Translations under genes and position numbers: made by a program | Shown: in pieces, positions 1 through 10,126 of the stretch | Numbering within the stretch: the first letter of the stretch is position 1 | Layout of the letters: each line of letters begins with the position of its first letter | The notes under the pieces: model-generated | The model's input: only the letters and a program-made list of their open reading frames with translations | What the model was told of the DNA's origin: nothing | Databases searched by the model: none | Assembly (NCBI GenBank): GCA_005765155.1 | Contig: VCCP01000003.1 | Span: 4,712,001-4,776,000 of the forward strand | Direction: 5' to 3' | Length of the DNA: 64,000 bases | Source of the DNA: Zelopaecilomyces penicillatus | Lineage: Eukaryota > Ascomycota > Sordariomycetes > Hypocreales > Pseudodiploosporaceae

Positions 1-174
1 GCGGTTGTTCACAAATTCCCAGCCAAAGGCATCCGGGGTGATGACGATGATGCCTCGTGTCGGCCTTCCATCTGTCGGTTCCACCACATATGCATTAAGT
101 CCATAAATGTTGGTGGTGGTTCCTCTAGGTTGGCCCTCATGCACGCTACCCGTGAAGCAGTCGGCGCAAGCCAT
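1..174 (-). CDS. Dienelactone hydrolase family protein, N-terminal fragment
   Basis: This is the first 58 codons of a gene reading leftward out of the window. The start ATG is at 174-172, and the frame is open to the edge. The product begins MACADCFTGSVHEGQP, a start typical of fungal dienelactone hydrolase-family proteins (alpha/beta hydrolase fold, PF01738). It continues into a strand of the IIVITPDAFGWE type, which matches the first core strand of that fold. The Cys/Asp/His catalytic residues would lie further left and cannot be checked. Family members hydrolyse lactones or esters, but the substrate here is unknown. The assignment rests on recognising the N-terminal pattern. Confidence 0.72.
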   Translation of the reverse strand, partial: MACADCFTGSVHEGQPRGTTTNIYGLNAYVVEPTDGRPTRGIIVITPDAFGWEFVNNR

Positions 175-3162
175 CTTTCCTTCAAATTGAGCAGTTGGAG
201 AATTGTCTATAATAAGGACAAATCTTGGGAGCAACGAGCGAGGCTTCTTTAATCAATGAGAGTCTCGCAGACAACGAGCAGATCCGGAAGGCTGATATTA
301 TCAACACGTTGGGCAGCAGACCTTTTGGGCTTCTTGTGAGGGGCATGTTACATATTTGGATGCGACTCAGCATTTGAGCTGGGTTTCTTGCTCCGCTGAT
401 GCTGCTGTTGTTGGCCTTGAAAAATCACCCAGAAACGGGGCTTGCCGGCAACTGCGAGCCCGTGCCTGTCACAGACTTGCATATGTGATACGGGGTTTAT
501 GCGGACTTTACCGGCATTTGACAAAGTTAGATGCTCATTTCGTCCTGTCTTTGTGTTGTGCGCAGAGAACGTGGTCAATTATTATAATCCAAAAATATAC
601 TCAATAAGTGTCATATATCTTAGTTTCATGGACAAAAATAGTGACGCGCCAAGCGGCGAAGAGGCGCAGGAACATGACTGCGGAGCATACCCTAGAATTG
701 TTAACAACATGAAGCTGTCGGCCATTCGAAGAGTATACCGGTCAGCCGAATAAAGGTATCATGTATTGATATAATACTTCGTGGGCTATTTCAGTTAAGC
801 AAGGGACTATTGAACTGGAGGATTGATGTTGACAGCGCTAGTCAAGCGCGGCGGCGCAAAGGAGCTAGCCATGTGCATGCCTTCAAAATGCAGGTCTCTT
901 CTCTTGGCGATTGTGCGAACAGAGATATTTCAAGTAACGGTTACTCGGTCGGGTGATGAGCCATTATGAATAAAACCTAAACGCTACAGTTGTCTGTGCG
1001 CTAAAAGACACGACAAATATCGTCCCTGAGTAGACCTATCAGCACTGGTAAAGGTTGGTGAAGCTAGGCGATCTTTCGCTCGATTTGATGATCGCCTTCC
1101 ACAAAGGACGTGCACTGCCGAGATCGATCATCACCCCTTCTATCAGTTGACAATATTCTCTAATTTTCGATCTCTCTCAAGTCTTGGGAAGCAAGGCAAG
1201 CGCACCGCCCATTGAACTAGTAAATCGAAGCTTTATAAATATGCATAGCTTTGACTCGAGCTAGATCAACTTACACAGCCGAGATAGGAAGCTAGGCTTG
1301 ACTCATCTAACACAGGGCAGCCAAAAGGCATCTATCTGCCTTGTCTCAACACCAACCATGCAATCTCCACCGTTCGAAGAGACGCGTCGTCAAGAATGAA
1401 GAGAACCATAAGTTAACGTTACCCTTCAGTTCCATAAGAATATGAAGGGTGAGGCGCTCTGCCGATCTTAGCGCTAAATGGATTGCTGAAATGAAGAGAA
1501 AAGAAGAAGATCAGCAATCGAATCTTGACTATTTTGCTGAGTGTGATCCCAATGGAGAAGGCGGCCGTTTGAGGGTGATGTTAGTGCTGGTTTCAGGTTG
1601 CATTGCAGGGGCTGCCAGGTGATGTATCAGCCGATGGAGCTAGATTCAACAGGAATTTGCGGGGAGTAGCTGTCTGCCGTGGGGTTTCATTATTTGGAAC
1701 TGGAAAGTTGATGATGAGGTGGATCGTGGAGTGTAACGAATTGCAATTGTTATTACTAAATCTGGAGCATCATTAATTGCAGACATGCACCACCACTCGC
1801 AAGCTTTTTTGGGTGGTATTCTTGTGGGCTGCGTTGTGGTGCAAGACTGACGCTGTGGTTGGTTGGGGATGCAACGAGAGAAGAAGGAATTGAAATCTAA
1901 AACACAGAGGAGTCAATGGGGAAAACAACTAACAATGCGATTCGAAATAAAAGGAATTAGATAACCTATGCTAAATCAACTGAGTATTTGTCAAGTATGA
2001 TTGTACAGTGAGGGTTGGACATCATTTCGTACCTCTAATTCCTAATTTAGAGTAAGGTACCTTATTGTAGGGTCTATAGATGATCGGCAGGAACGAACCA
2101 ACGTTCACCATTCTCTAAACCCCAGGACGGCAGGCAGTGTCTGGACAAGTGGGGTACCGTCCTATCGTCCAAAGAAGGAGCTCTGGGGTTTAACTCTGAA
2201 GTTTTGGCAGCCGCCTCCCGGATCCTTCCCAGTTCCCATCTTGCCTGCGCGAGAGCACTGGCCAATGCGAAATGTTACCATAAACAGTTCCTTCAAATTG
2301 CTCATGGATCTTTGCCTCGATTGCTTGTCTAGGCGTGAAATTGTCCAACTGAACATGCTTACAAACCACTTTCTCGGCTATATTTTCTGCCAAAGGTGTC
2401 ACTTTAATTCACACGTCTTACGCGGCAATTCAACACATTACTCATACTCTGGTGATATAACAATGCCACCATCTACAGCGCCTAGTACTCCCCGTATGGT
2501 TCTGTTCCTCCCAGAACCAAGAGGAACGAGTCGACCATCACTGTGCCCCAAACACGAAACAGCGTCCACAAGGAAAACATGTTTCACCAAAATTGTGATT
2601 CCTCCCTACTGACTCGAAAACTTGCCATGGCGCACATTGCCTTACAAGTTACGCTGCCGTAACCCAGACATCGGCTTCTCCGCAGCATTAACAAGAACCA
2701 CTGCCCAATATCCACATATTGGGCATTGCATGGCCCTTTCGACTAGATTAGTATTGGGAGGATCCTTATACCTACCATAGCGCAACACCAAAGGCTGACA
2801 ATGGAACCTTTCGCATACATGTAACTGAGCTGCCCTGCTAGCTCTTGGAGAAGGTCCTCGGAATCATGGAATGGGGGTCATGTTTGGGGGTCCTTGGTAG
2901 ACTCCAACGAACACAACTGCAAATCAGACCCGATCCTGGAAGCTGCCATCCCAGCTGTGGGCCCTCCCTGAGTGATTTCTTCATCAAGTGTCCGGTATAC
3001 ATGAATCTTGATCATCTGTATACAGGGGCTGGTGAGGGTTCCCGCTTGACTCAGTCCTGTTCCGATGGGTTTTGTCACACGCCAAGTGTTGAAATGGCAA
3101 ACGAGTATGATGCTACGTAACGTTCCTGACATTCGAAGGTGGAAGATCTCCAACCTGATGAA
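175..3162. other. Gene-poor intergenic stretch (about 3 kb)
   Basis: No convincing gene was seen on either strand. The short open frames here lack good ATG contexts, recognisable domains and plausible splice partners. The left end should hold the promoter of the leftward hydrolase gene. The right end should hold upstream control sequence of the oxidase gene at 3402. Confidence 0.5.
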
Positions 3163-3169
3163 TATATAA
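3163..3169 (+). promoter_or_regulatory. TATA box candidate of the AA11 oxidase gene
   Basis: TATATAA lies about 235 bp upstream of the ATG at 3402. It is followed by a pyrimidine-rich leader rich in CTC and TCC, as is usual for highly expressed fungal secreted-enzyme genes. Its role is inferred from position only. Confidence 0.4.
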
Positions 3170-3401
3170 GAAAGTTGCCTTCCTTCATTATCAGCCTCTC
3201 CTACATCTTCTCTATCCTCATTCCACAAAGCCACAGCTCCACAGTCCTTTCATTAACACGATTGATTCGTGTTCCCTAACCATCATCTACTATCCTTCGC
3301 ATCCCAACTTAAAGAGCAGCGCTCTACCTTTCAAGATACCCCCTTTATTTCAGCAAAGTTCTCATCTGTTTTGACTCAACGACAACACTTCGACCCTCAC
3401 A

Positions 3402-4103
3402 ATGAAGACCTTCTCTGTTGCCACCATTCTCGTCCTCGCTGCCATGACCCATGCCCACATGGAGATGAGCGACCCTCCTCCTTTCCGCTCCAAGTTCAAT
3501 TCCTTCTCCACAGACATCGACTACAGCATGACGAATCCACTCAGCGACTCTGGCAGCAACTTTCCTTGCAAGGGCTACCACTCCCTCTATGACACCCCCC
3601 AGGGCGCTTCCGTAGCCAACTGGCAGGCTGGCCAAGCCCAAAGCTTGACCATCACCGGCTCTGCTACTCACAATGGTGGCAGCTGCCAGGCTTCGCTCTC
3701 CTTCGACAAGGGCAATACGTGGAAGGTCATCCACTCTTACATTGGCGGCTGCCCTCTCCAGAGCAAGTGGGACTTCACCATCCCCACTGACACACCCTCT
3801 GGCGATGCTCTCTTTGCCTGGACTTGGTTCAACAACGTGGGTAACCGCGAGATGTACATGAACTGCGCCCGTGTCACCATTAGTGGTGCCGCTCAGAAGG
3901 CCAAGCGGGCTCCTTCTGACTCTATCAACAGCCGGCCCAACATGTTTGTCGCCAACGCTGGAAACGGCTGCACCACCGAGGCTGGCAAGGATGTCTTGTT
4001 CCCTCAACCTGGCCCTGATATCAGCACTGTCGGCCAAAACACTGCTGCCCCTATTGGCACTTGCGGTGCTGGCAAGCGTTCCGCCCGCGACTTCAGGGTC
4101 TAG
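3402..4103 (+). CDS. AA11-type lytic polysaccharide monooxygenase, secreted
   Basis: This single-exon gene encodes 233 aa. Residues 1-18 form a signal peptide ending THA, so mature residue 1 is His19, as copper-dependent LPMOs require. AA11 landmarks follow. FPCKGYH is near 54-60. SATHNGGSC is at 87-95 and carries the second histidine-brace residue, His90. A block FAWTWFNNVGNREMYMNCA is near 138-156, with a Tyr at 152 suited to the axial copper position. AA11 enzymes oxidatively cleave chitin outside the cell. The protein ends soon after the catalytic module (FPQPGPDIS, then GTCGAGKRS) and lacks the C-terminal extension of many AA11 enzymes. The opposite strand carries a 257-codon open frame that I regard as a shadow. 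Confidence 0.85.
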   Translation: MKTFSVATILVLAAMTHAHMEMSDPPPFRSKFNSFSTDIDYSMTNPLSDSGSNFPCKGYHSLYDTPQGASVANWQAGQAQSLTITGSATHNGGSCQASLSFDKGNTWKVIHSYIGGCPLQSKWDFTIPTDTPSGDALFAWTWFNNVGNREMYMNCARVTISGAAQKAKRAPSDSINSRPNMFVANAGNGCTTEAGKDVLFPQPGPDISTVGQNTAAPIGTCGAGKRSARDFRV

Positions 4104-4589
4104 AACAAGATATGTCAAGGCGGAGGCGTATAAGATCGGTGGTTAGAGAGAAGCTCTGTTGGGGGCTTTGGCACGAATGCTACACATAGATTATCTTTCT
4201 CATGGTACATGAATTTGTCAGTATATAGGTTCCAGTTTATGGACATAGATATGAGAGTGGCGGACCGCAAAGATGTCTTTAAGTGGTGATACAATGGAAG
4301 ATATAGACTTGTTGATCAAGCTTGAACTCAACTACCCCCGTGAATTGTCCAGTGTACCCGTGTCCATACGTGAAGCGTAGCCGCTTGCTAAAGGTGTATC
4401 TAATAAACTCCAGCACCTAACAAAACCCAGCAAACAAACATCCAATACCTAAAGGTAGTAAAACGTAAAGAAGAAATGCCAAAGAGTAAATCAAGATTTA
4501 GATGTAGACATATTCTGGATCGCGGTAGCTGGGGAATCGATCCTCTTTGTCCAAGATCTTGATTTTAAGTGGCAGATGAGTTAATAGTG
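4104..4589. other. Convergent intergenic region
   Basis: This stretch lies between the 3' ends of the oxidase gene and the leftward 396-aa gene. It is AT-rich and should hold both 3' UTRs. No further gene was seen. Confidence 0.5.
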
Positions 4590-5919
4590 TCACTGCCCAG
4601 AGTGCCTAGGTAATGCGGAATCCTATAATTAGCAAATATGAAGAGCCAAGAAGCCGTACGCACGGAGGCGGGCCACTTACCTGGAATATAGTCTTGACAA
4701 CTACCACATCCCCTCCTTCAATAGACAAGTACCATGTCTCCCAATCCACGCCCCGAACACTCTCAGGGCACTGCTTCAGCGCCATGGGACTGACCTCATT
4801 ATAATTGAGTCGGTTCCATCCGCTGACGGCAACATTCCGACCCAGGTTGTCAACGTTTTTGCTGGCATCGGGATCCCCCCTGCCAAAGCGCCTATAAAAC
4901 GCATCTCTGACCTCAGCGCGCACATCAAGCTCGAGAAAATCCCACTCGATACCCTGAAATCTAGAGGGTTTCTCAGCGAGGTGGCGGAAGACGTCGCGAA
5001 CGGCGTCGGCGGCGTCAATAGCCCGGGTGGAGAGGTACTGGCGCGGGATCTTCTGGCCGATGCCGACGGCGCGATTATCTTCATCGCTGAGGCGGTACTT
5101 GTAGCTGTGGGAGGTGATGAAGAGGAGATGACATGCGGTCGCATCGTGCTCGTATACCCACTCGGCAATAGCGGCCCAGAGCTGTGCCCACTCCTCCCAT
5201 GAGCGGTTGCGGCCGCCTTGTTTTGTTGTAGCGAGTAGCTGCTGGGTAGTTTGGAACTTGCCTTCACTTTCCGCCTTGCCGAACCCGTTGCGCCAGGGAT
5301 AGTCACCGGGGGCTTTGCCGTCGTACAGGAGGTCCATGTAGGCTCCGGCCCCGACAGCAACACTGATAGCCGGGCCGATGGCACACGGCTGCGGGTCCGG
5401 ACCGAGAAACCCACCGCGGGCGGTGCCGCCAGCCTCGGCAAGCTGGTCTACCAGATCGCGCGGCAAGCCAACAGAGCTTGGATCCGTCTTGAAGTTGACC
5501 GTGGCCTTCTTGTTGCGCTTGTAGAGAGCATCCTCTGGCGCGTGAAGTCTACGCGCTTCGCGGTCCGACAGCACATCCCGCTTAGTATAGCGCTTGGTGA
5601 AGAAAGTGAAAAGCTGAGACCAGTCCGGATGGTTGTAGATGCAACGAAATAGGGACGCAAATTGCAGCGTTGCCTTGGTGCGACTGCCTGTGCGGTCGAT
5701 AAAGGCGAACGATTGAACAGTCCGGTTCTCCTCATACATCTACTTATGGTTTTCCGATTAGTTCAGGTGAGAAAAGGGTTTTGACACAGGGTTCATTTAT
5801 TTAGATTCATGGAAACTCACTTCGCCTGGCTTCCATCGCTCATTTGTAAACATGTTATACGTCATCGGACAGCGCAGGTGCAGTGCCAGCGGAAGCGATA
5901 CTTGCATTGGAACCGACAT
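4590..5919 (-). CDS. Conserved-looking fungal protein of unknown function, 396 aa
   Basis: Three exons were rebuilt: 5821-5919, 4681-5739 and 4590-4622 (minus strand). The introns are 81 nt (GTGAGT...TAG with CTAAT) and 58 nt (GTAAGT...TAG with GCTAAT). Both keep frame and add an N-terminal stretch rich in Met, Leu and Cys. I do not recognise a domain. Visible features are a basic region with SDREARRLHAPEDALYKR, a Gly/Ala-rich stretch (AISVAVGAGAYMDLL), an aromatic-rich SWEEWAQLWAAIAEWVYEHD segment and a C-terminal NLGRNVAVSGWNRLNYNE motif. There is no signal peptide or membrane segment. Splice fit and codon quality support a real gene. Function is unknown. Confidence 0.7.
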
Positions 5920-6457
5920 TGTAAATAGTGAAAGGTCGTCTCTGAGTAAGAATGATTATGTTGTTTGAGATGATGACGCAAAAGGCTGGGATTTACTTCA
6001 AGCTCAGTTAAAGGTATGAGGTATTAAGCGATATGAGTCTCATGAATTGCAATGGATTGGGGTATTTCACAGGTCAAGACTTATAATGACCGGGTGTTGT
6101 CCTTATGAGTGAGAGACGCGACGACGGAAGTTGGAAAACATCTTAGACCTCGTAAGCTGGAGTTGAATGTTAGGCCGAGTGACGCTAACAAGAGTGGGGA
6201 GACAGCTTCAGCCATCCGTGCACAGTGCATCTTAGCACATGCCTGTCTTGCCTACACTGGGCTATGCCGCCTACTGAAGTGTTTCCAAGTCAGTCAAGTC
6301 AGCCTTACGACCTATTCCGAATCACTGTGTCTACAACGGCCTAAATAATCACCACCGCAATTCTTTCTCTTGGAACTGGATCCTTTTTTTGCATGGCGAA
6401 ACATAATCTCACATGTATAGTTCTCCCCACCAGCGGTCAACACTCTAAGTCGTCGCC
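5920..6457. other. Divergent promoter region
   Basis: This is the shared upstream region between the leftward 396-aa gene and the rightward HeLo gene. No other gene was seen. It is CT-rich just before the HeLo start. Confidence 0.5.
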
Positions 6458-9428
6458 ATGGACGCAGCTGGCGTTGGAATTGGCGCAGTAGCGCTTTTCT
6501 CGCTCTTCAAGACCTGTCTGGATATGTATGACACACTAGAATGCGGCAGAAGATACGGCGCAGACTACGAGGTGCTCACCACTAAAGTAGGCGTGGAACG
6601 CGTACGTCTCTCCATTTGGGGCGACACGGTCGGCCTCCCGGGCCTCGGAGATGAAGCAGTAGTGGCCACGGCCCACGGCGGCCCGCAGTCTTCGCCGGAA
6701 ACCGGGGCCAGCGGCGTCGATCCCCGGCTTCATGATCCCCGGATTGTCAAGGCTGTCTTTGATATCCTACATTGCATGCAGCAACTCTTTGAAGACACAA
6801 GTTCCCTAACACGGCGCTATGGGCTGCAAGCAACATCCTCCTCCCCCTCATCATCAGCTGCTGGTGGAGTTGCAACACTCGCATCGCAAGCAAGCGGGAG
6901 CAATGCACTCGTAACCACGTTTAGGAGTACCTACACGCGGCTACAGGGAACCCAGCGATCGGCATCGCTTATGACGAGTGCAAGGTGGGCTATAAAAGAT
7001 AAAAAAAGGTTCCAGCGCTTCGTCGACGACTTGCGCAGTTTCAATGACGGCCTCAATGGGCTGTTCCCAGATGTTGGTGCAACAACGCAGGGAGTAATGC
7101 TGGCGGAGATTAAAGCAGCAACAGATCTTGACAATCTTCAGATTGTTGAGCAGGCAGTCGTGGATATGGAAGACCAAAAAGAACTGGCGGAAGCGGCTAG
7201 TGTGCGCATTACCGAAATCTCCCAATATACAAAGAGTCTGATCGGTGAGGATGTCGATACTGAGACGCTCAATGCTGGGGAGCTCGGAGAGGCTTCAAGC
7301 ATGATCCACGCAGGGAGCATTAATGTAACACGCTTAGCACGGCAATTGGAGAGACTGGATGTGGCCCTGAGGAAGGATCTCAAAGGCTCCTTGCAGCTTT
7401 CCATTTGGAAGTCATGGGGTGTGGAGTACCATGGTTTTCTTACGTGGGAGGGTATCCGGGATGACGAATACTATGCCGAGATAGACAGAGCGGCCGAATA
7501 TGTAAAGCATCCTCACTTAGCATGGTGTAAGTGAATCCTTCTATATTCACATCGTCATAAATCGTATCTTGCATGGCTAATAGCAATAGCATTGATGTAT
7601 GTGGCGGAGAAGAAAGGAGAGGAATTGGGAGACTTTGCACGTCAAGACAGCGAGGCAAGTTTGTCCAGCGCAGCAGGAAAGAAATATTGTTAACAGAAAT
7701 GAATAGGCAAGTCGAAAGTTTGAGGGCAAGTTTCCGGGCACTCGCTCAGTATTGGGCTATGCAGCAGACTTCAGCGCCTGGGCACGTATACAAACTCCTG
7801 AGACGGAGCGATTCTCTTTCAAAAACTCACCACTGCCCGAACTCACTCTCTCACAAGTGGTGGACTGGTTGCAGGAACTCCAGCGCCACAAGTCACTCCC
7901 CTGGGGCCAAACAGATGAGCAGGCAGGTAAAGATCTGACAAAGCTTTTGGGGCCTGCGGGGACAATGAATCCGGTTTCTGGGGTTAAATATGACATGTCC
8001 CTGCAGATAATTGACCTCTTGGCAACAGTAAACCGAACGAATGACTTTGATGATGTGCGGGATGCAGGATCACTAGGAAGCATTGCTTTGACTGGCCGCG
8101 GACTGCTCAACTTCTTGTATCAAATCATTGTTGCGTACGAATTGAAGCTGCGGATGGATCGTATTGGGGGTGATCATGCCTTTGGTGGGCTTACCAAACG
8201 AGCAGTGGCGACAATACAGGCAGCCGATAGATGGATGGAAGGTGTTTTGGTTCGGTTACCAGATGCCCAAAAAGAAAACGTGGAGCTTCACAGTCTGGTG
8301 CACGAACGACAGGTTGAAGGTTTGATTCGATTCGCTGAGATGCTGAGTTGGCCATCCCTTGGCGAGATGCGTGAGTTCATTGAGGATGCATACGCCAACC
8401 TGCGTGCTGGCAGGCGCATCACCATCTCCCTCTGGGATTGGCTTTTCGGTATGACACTGCCGGGAAACAAGTTTGCCTACACAATCATGAATGCTCTTGT
8501 TGCAGCTACGCCAAGCATTGCAAGTCTGGGTGGACCACAGTACTTCGAATCAGGGCTCGCTTTAGATGAACGGTCATACTGGCGAGCCAAGTATGTTGTG
8601 GGTCGTGTTCTAGGAGGAATTCGAGGAATTCGAGCCGCCAATGGTTGGATTGGTCCTTGCCCAATCCCTATCATGGGTGCTGGGGATGGCGAGAAGGTCA
8701 AGAGAGGCTGGTGGCGTGTTCAAGCACGAGATACCGCGTTTGCTTTGAAGGAGCGGATTCCATCGCATGTGGATGGGGATGAGTCCGGGCTGTTCTCGGA
8801 TCTGAACCGGGTGGGAGGCGAGTCATCTCGAGCAGAATGGGTTCGCACAGTTGCAGACCCATCCAAATGGGTGATTCCCGTTGGGCCCAGTCATGCCTCT
8901 GACGTTGTTGCTTTTCGGGCACTGCGCCTCAAGAAGCCTGATCGAAACACAATCTCCAACGACATTCAAGGGATTGGGCCATCCACTGGAGGAGAAGACA
9001 AGCAAGCCGCTCCGGATGCCCTGAAGTCTCCCGCCGAGAATGATGAGGCTGGAGAAGAAACACAGTACAGGGCAGTTCTGGAACTTACCATCAATCAGCG
9101 TCCCGTATCATTCACCCTGTACAACAATCCCGTCTTCATTGCGGCCCCACGATGTGTCGATGGGCCGCACGCAGTTCACGAGCGTGACGTTTCGAAGCTG
9201 CAGCACATCATAGGCATTAGCCAGCTGCCGGGATATTTGCATACCGACGATCGGGTGCTCATCATCGACGCCACGGGGCAAGGCGAGGCTGAGCTGGCTG
9301 CGAGAGCATGGTGTGCCGAGTTTGGCCAACATGCGATAGTGCGGAGAGGAGGGGGTACGTGTTTTGCTTGTGCTGTGCGAGCGGCTGGCGCCGAAGGGCT
9401 GGGTGTCGGTTGTTTGATATGGACATGA
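6458..9428 (+). CDS. HeLo-domain protein A (prion-inhibition/propagation family), 951 aa
   Basis: Three exons: 6458-7526, 7590-7654 and 7707-9428. Intron 1 is GTAAGT...TAG. Intron 2 is a GC-AG intron. Residues ~5-215 match the HeLo domain (PF14479): MDAAGVGIGAVALFSLFKTC at the start, then VGVERVRLSIWGDTVGL and a late ARWAIKDKKRFQRFVDDLR block. In HET-S the HeLo domain inserts into membranes and kills the cell once triggered. The rest is not a known NLR or prion tail. It includes YWRAKYVVGRVLGG near 668, GWIGPCPIP near 691 and a terminal IDATGQGEAELAARAWC near 898, followed by paired Cys. All three blocks recur in the paralog 0.7 kb downstream. Acceptors after 7583 or 7589 both keep frame. A role in self/non-self death is inference. 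Confidence 0.75.
7655..7706 (+). other. GC-AG intron within HeLo gene A
   Basis: The exon ends GAG and is followed by GCAAGT. The intron is 52 nt, carries a GTTAAC branch-like site and ends AATAG. This non-canonical splice is the only one found that passes the in-frame stop at 7704-7706. It also aligns the protein with paralog B across the joint (KFEGKFPGTRSVLGYA against NYAGWSPGSTSLAGFA). Confidence 0.6.
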
Positions 9429-10126
9429 CGGAATTGTTGATGAGAGAAGATGGATACATAGGTTTGGTTATCATCGTGAGGTTATTTGTTGTTGATGTAT
9501 TCAAGCAAGCCCTCCAATCTATTTATACTGGCAGTAGCCCCTTGGCCTCATGCCTGCCTGCCTGCCTCGTCAGTACTGATTAGGCAAGTACAGTGCGTGC
9601 AATTACAGTGCGTCTAGGCGCTTATTAGCATTGAACACTCAACAACTCGCTTCCAGCACCAACAAGGAACGAAAGTCTTGAATGCCATACACCAGAAGTC
9701 TAGAACAACACCAAATCCGATGGCTCATAATACCTAGATGACGACGCCAGCTGGGCCAGTGCTAATGTTAGGCTGGAGCCTCCAGCTCTTCACCGGCTCT
9801 ACATTCTCTCCGTCTTACAGCATCCCTGTTACTCCGTAGACTGCTCCAAGTCGTCTTCTAGCAAAATCTCACAGGGCATCGACATCCACTATGCCAGGCC
9901 GAAACCCCCGCTAAAAACTAGCAGCGAAACACAGCCGCATATGTCAGTGACGTGAGCATGGCGCACGCGTTCACGTCAAGCTTTCTCCAAGTTATAGAAA
10001 GCTTCAGTCACTCACTGTCAACGGCATTTGGGCTATTGGCCCTTAAGCGCTAACATCTCGCTGAATTACCTCACTCATCCTTGAACCAGACGGTACTCTT
10101 CGCAGTGTCATTCACCGAATGCCACC
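9429..10126. other. Spacer between the tandem HeLo genes
   Basis: This holds the 3' end of HeLo A and the promoter of HeLo B. The start of B has a strong context (GCCACCATGG). A directly repeated TGCCTGCC tract lies near 9550. No gene was seen. Confidence 0.5.

Noticed and set aside
2074..3234. Several 60-123-codon frames upstream of the oxidase gene
   Set aside because: No domain, no signal peptide, poor or non-ATG starts, and overlap on both strands. They look like chance frames.
3345..4118. 257-codon open frame antisense to the AA11 oxidase
   Set aside because: The plus strand carries a clear secreted enzyme with His-brace motifs. The antisense frame is low-complexity Val/Ala/Arg-rich and explained by codon bias of the real gene.
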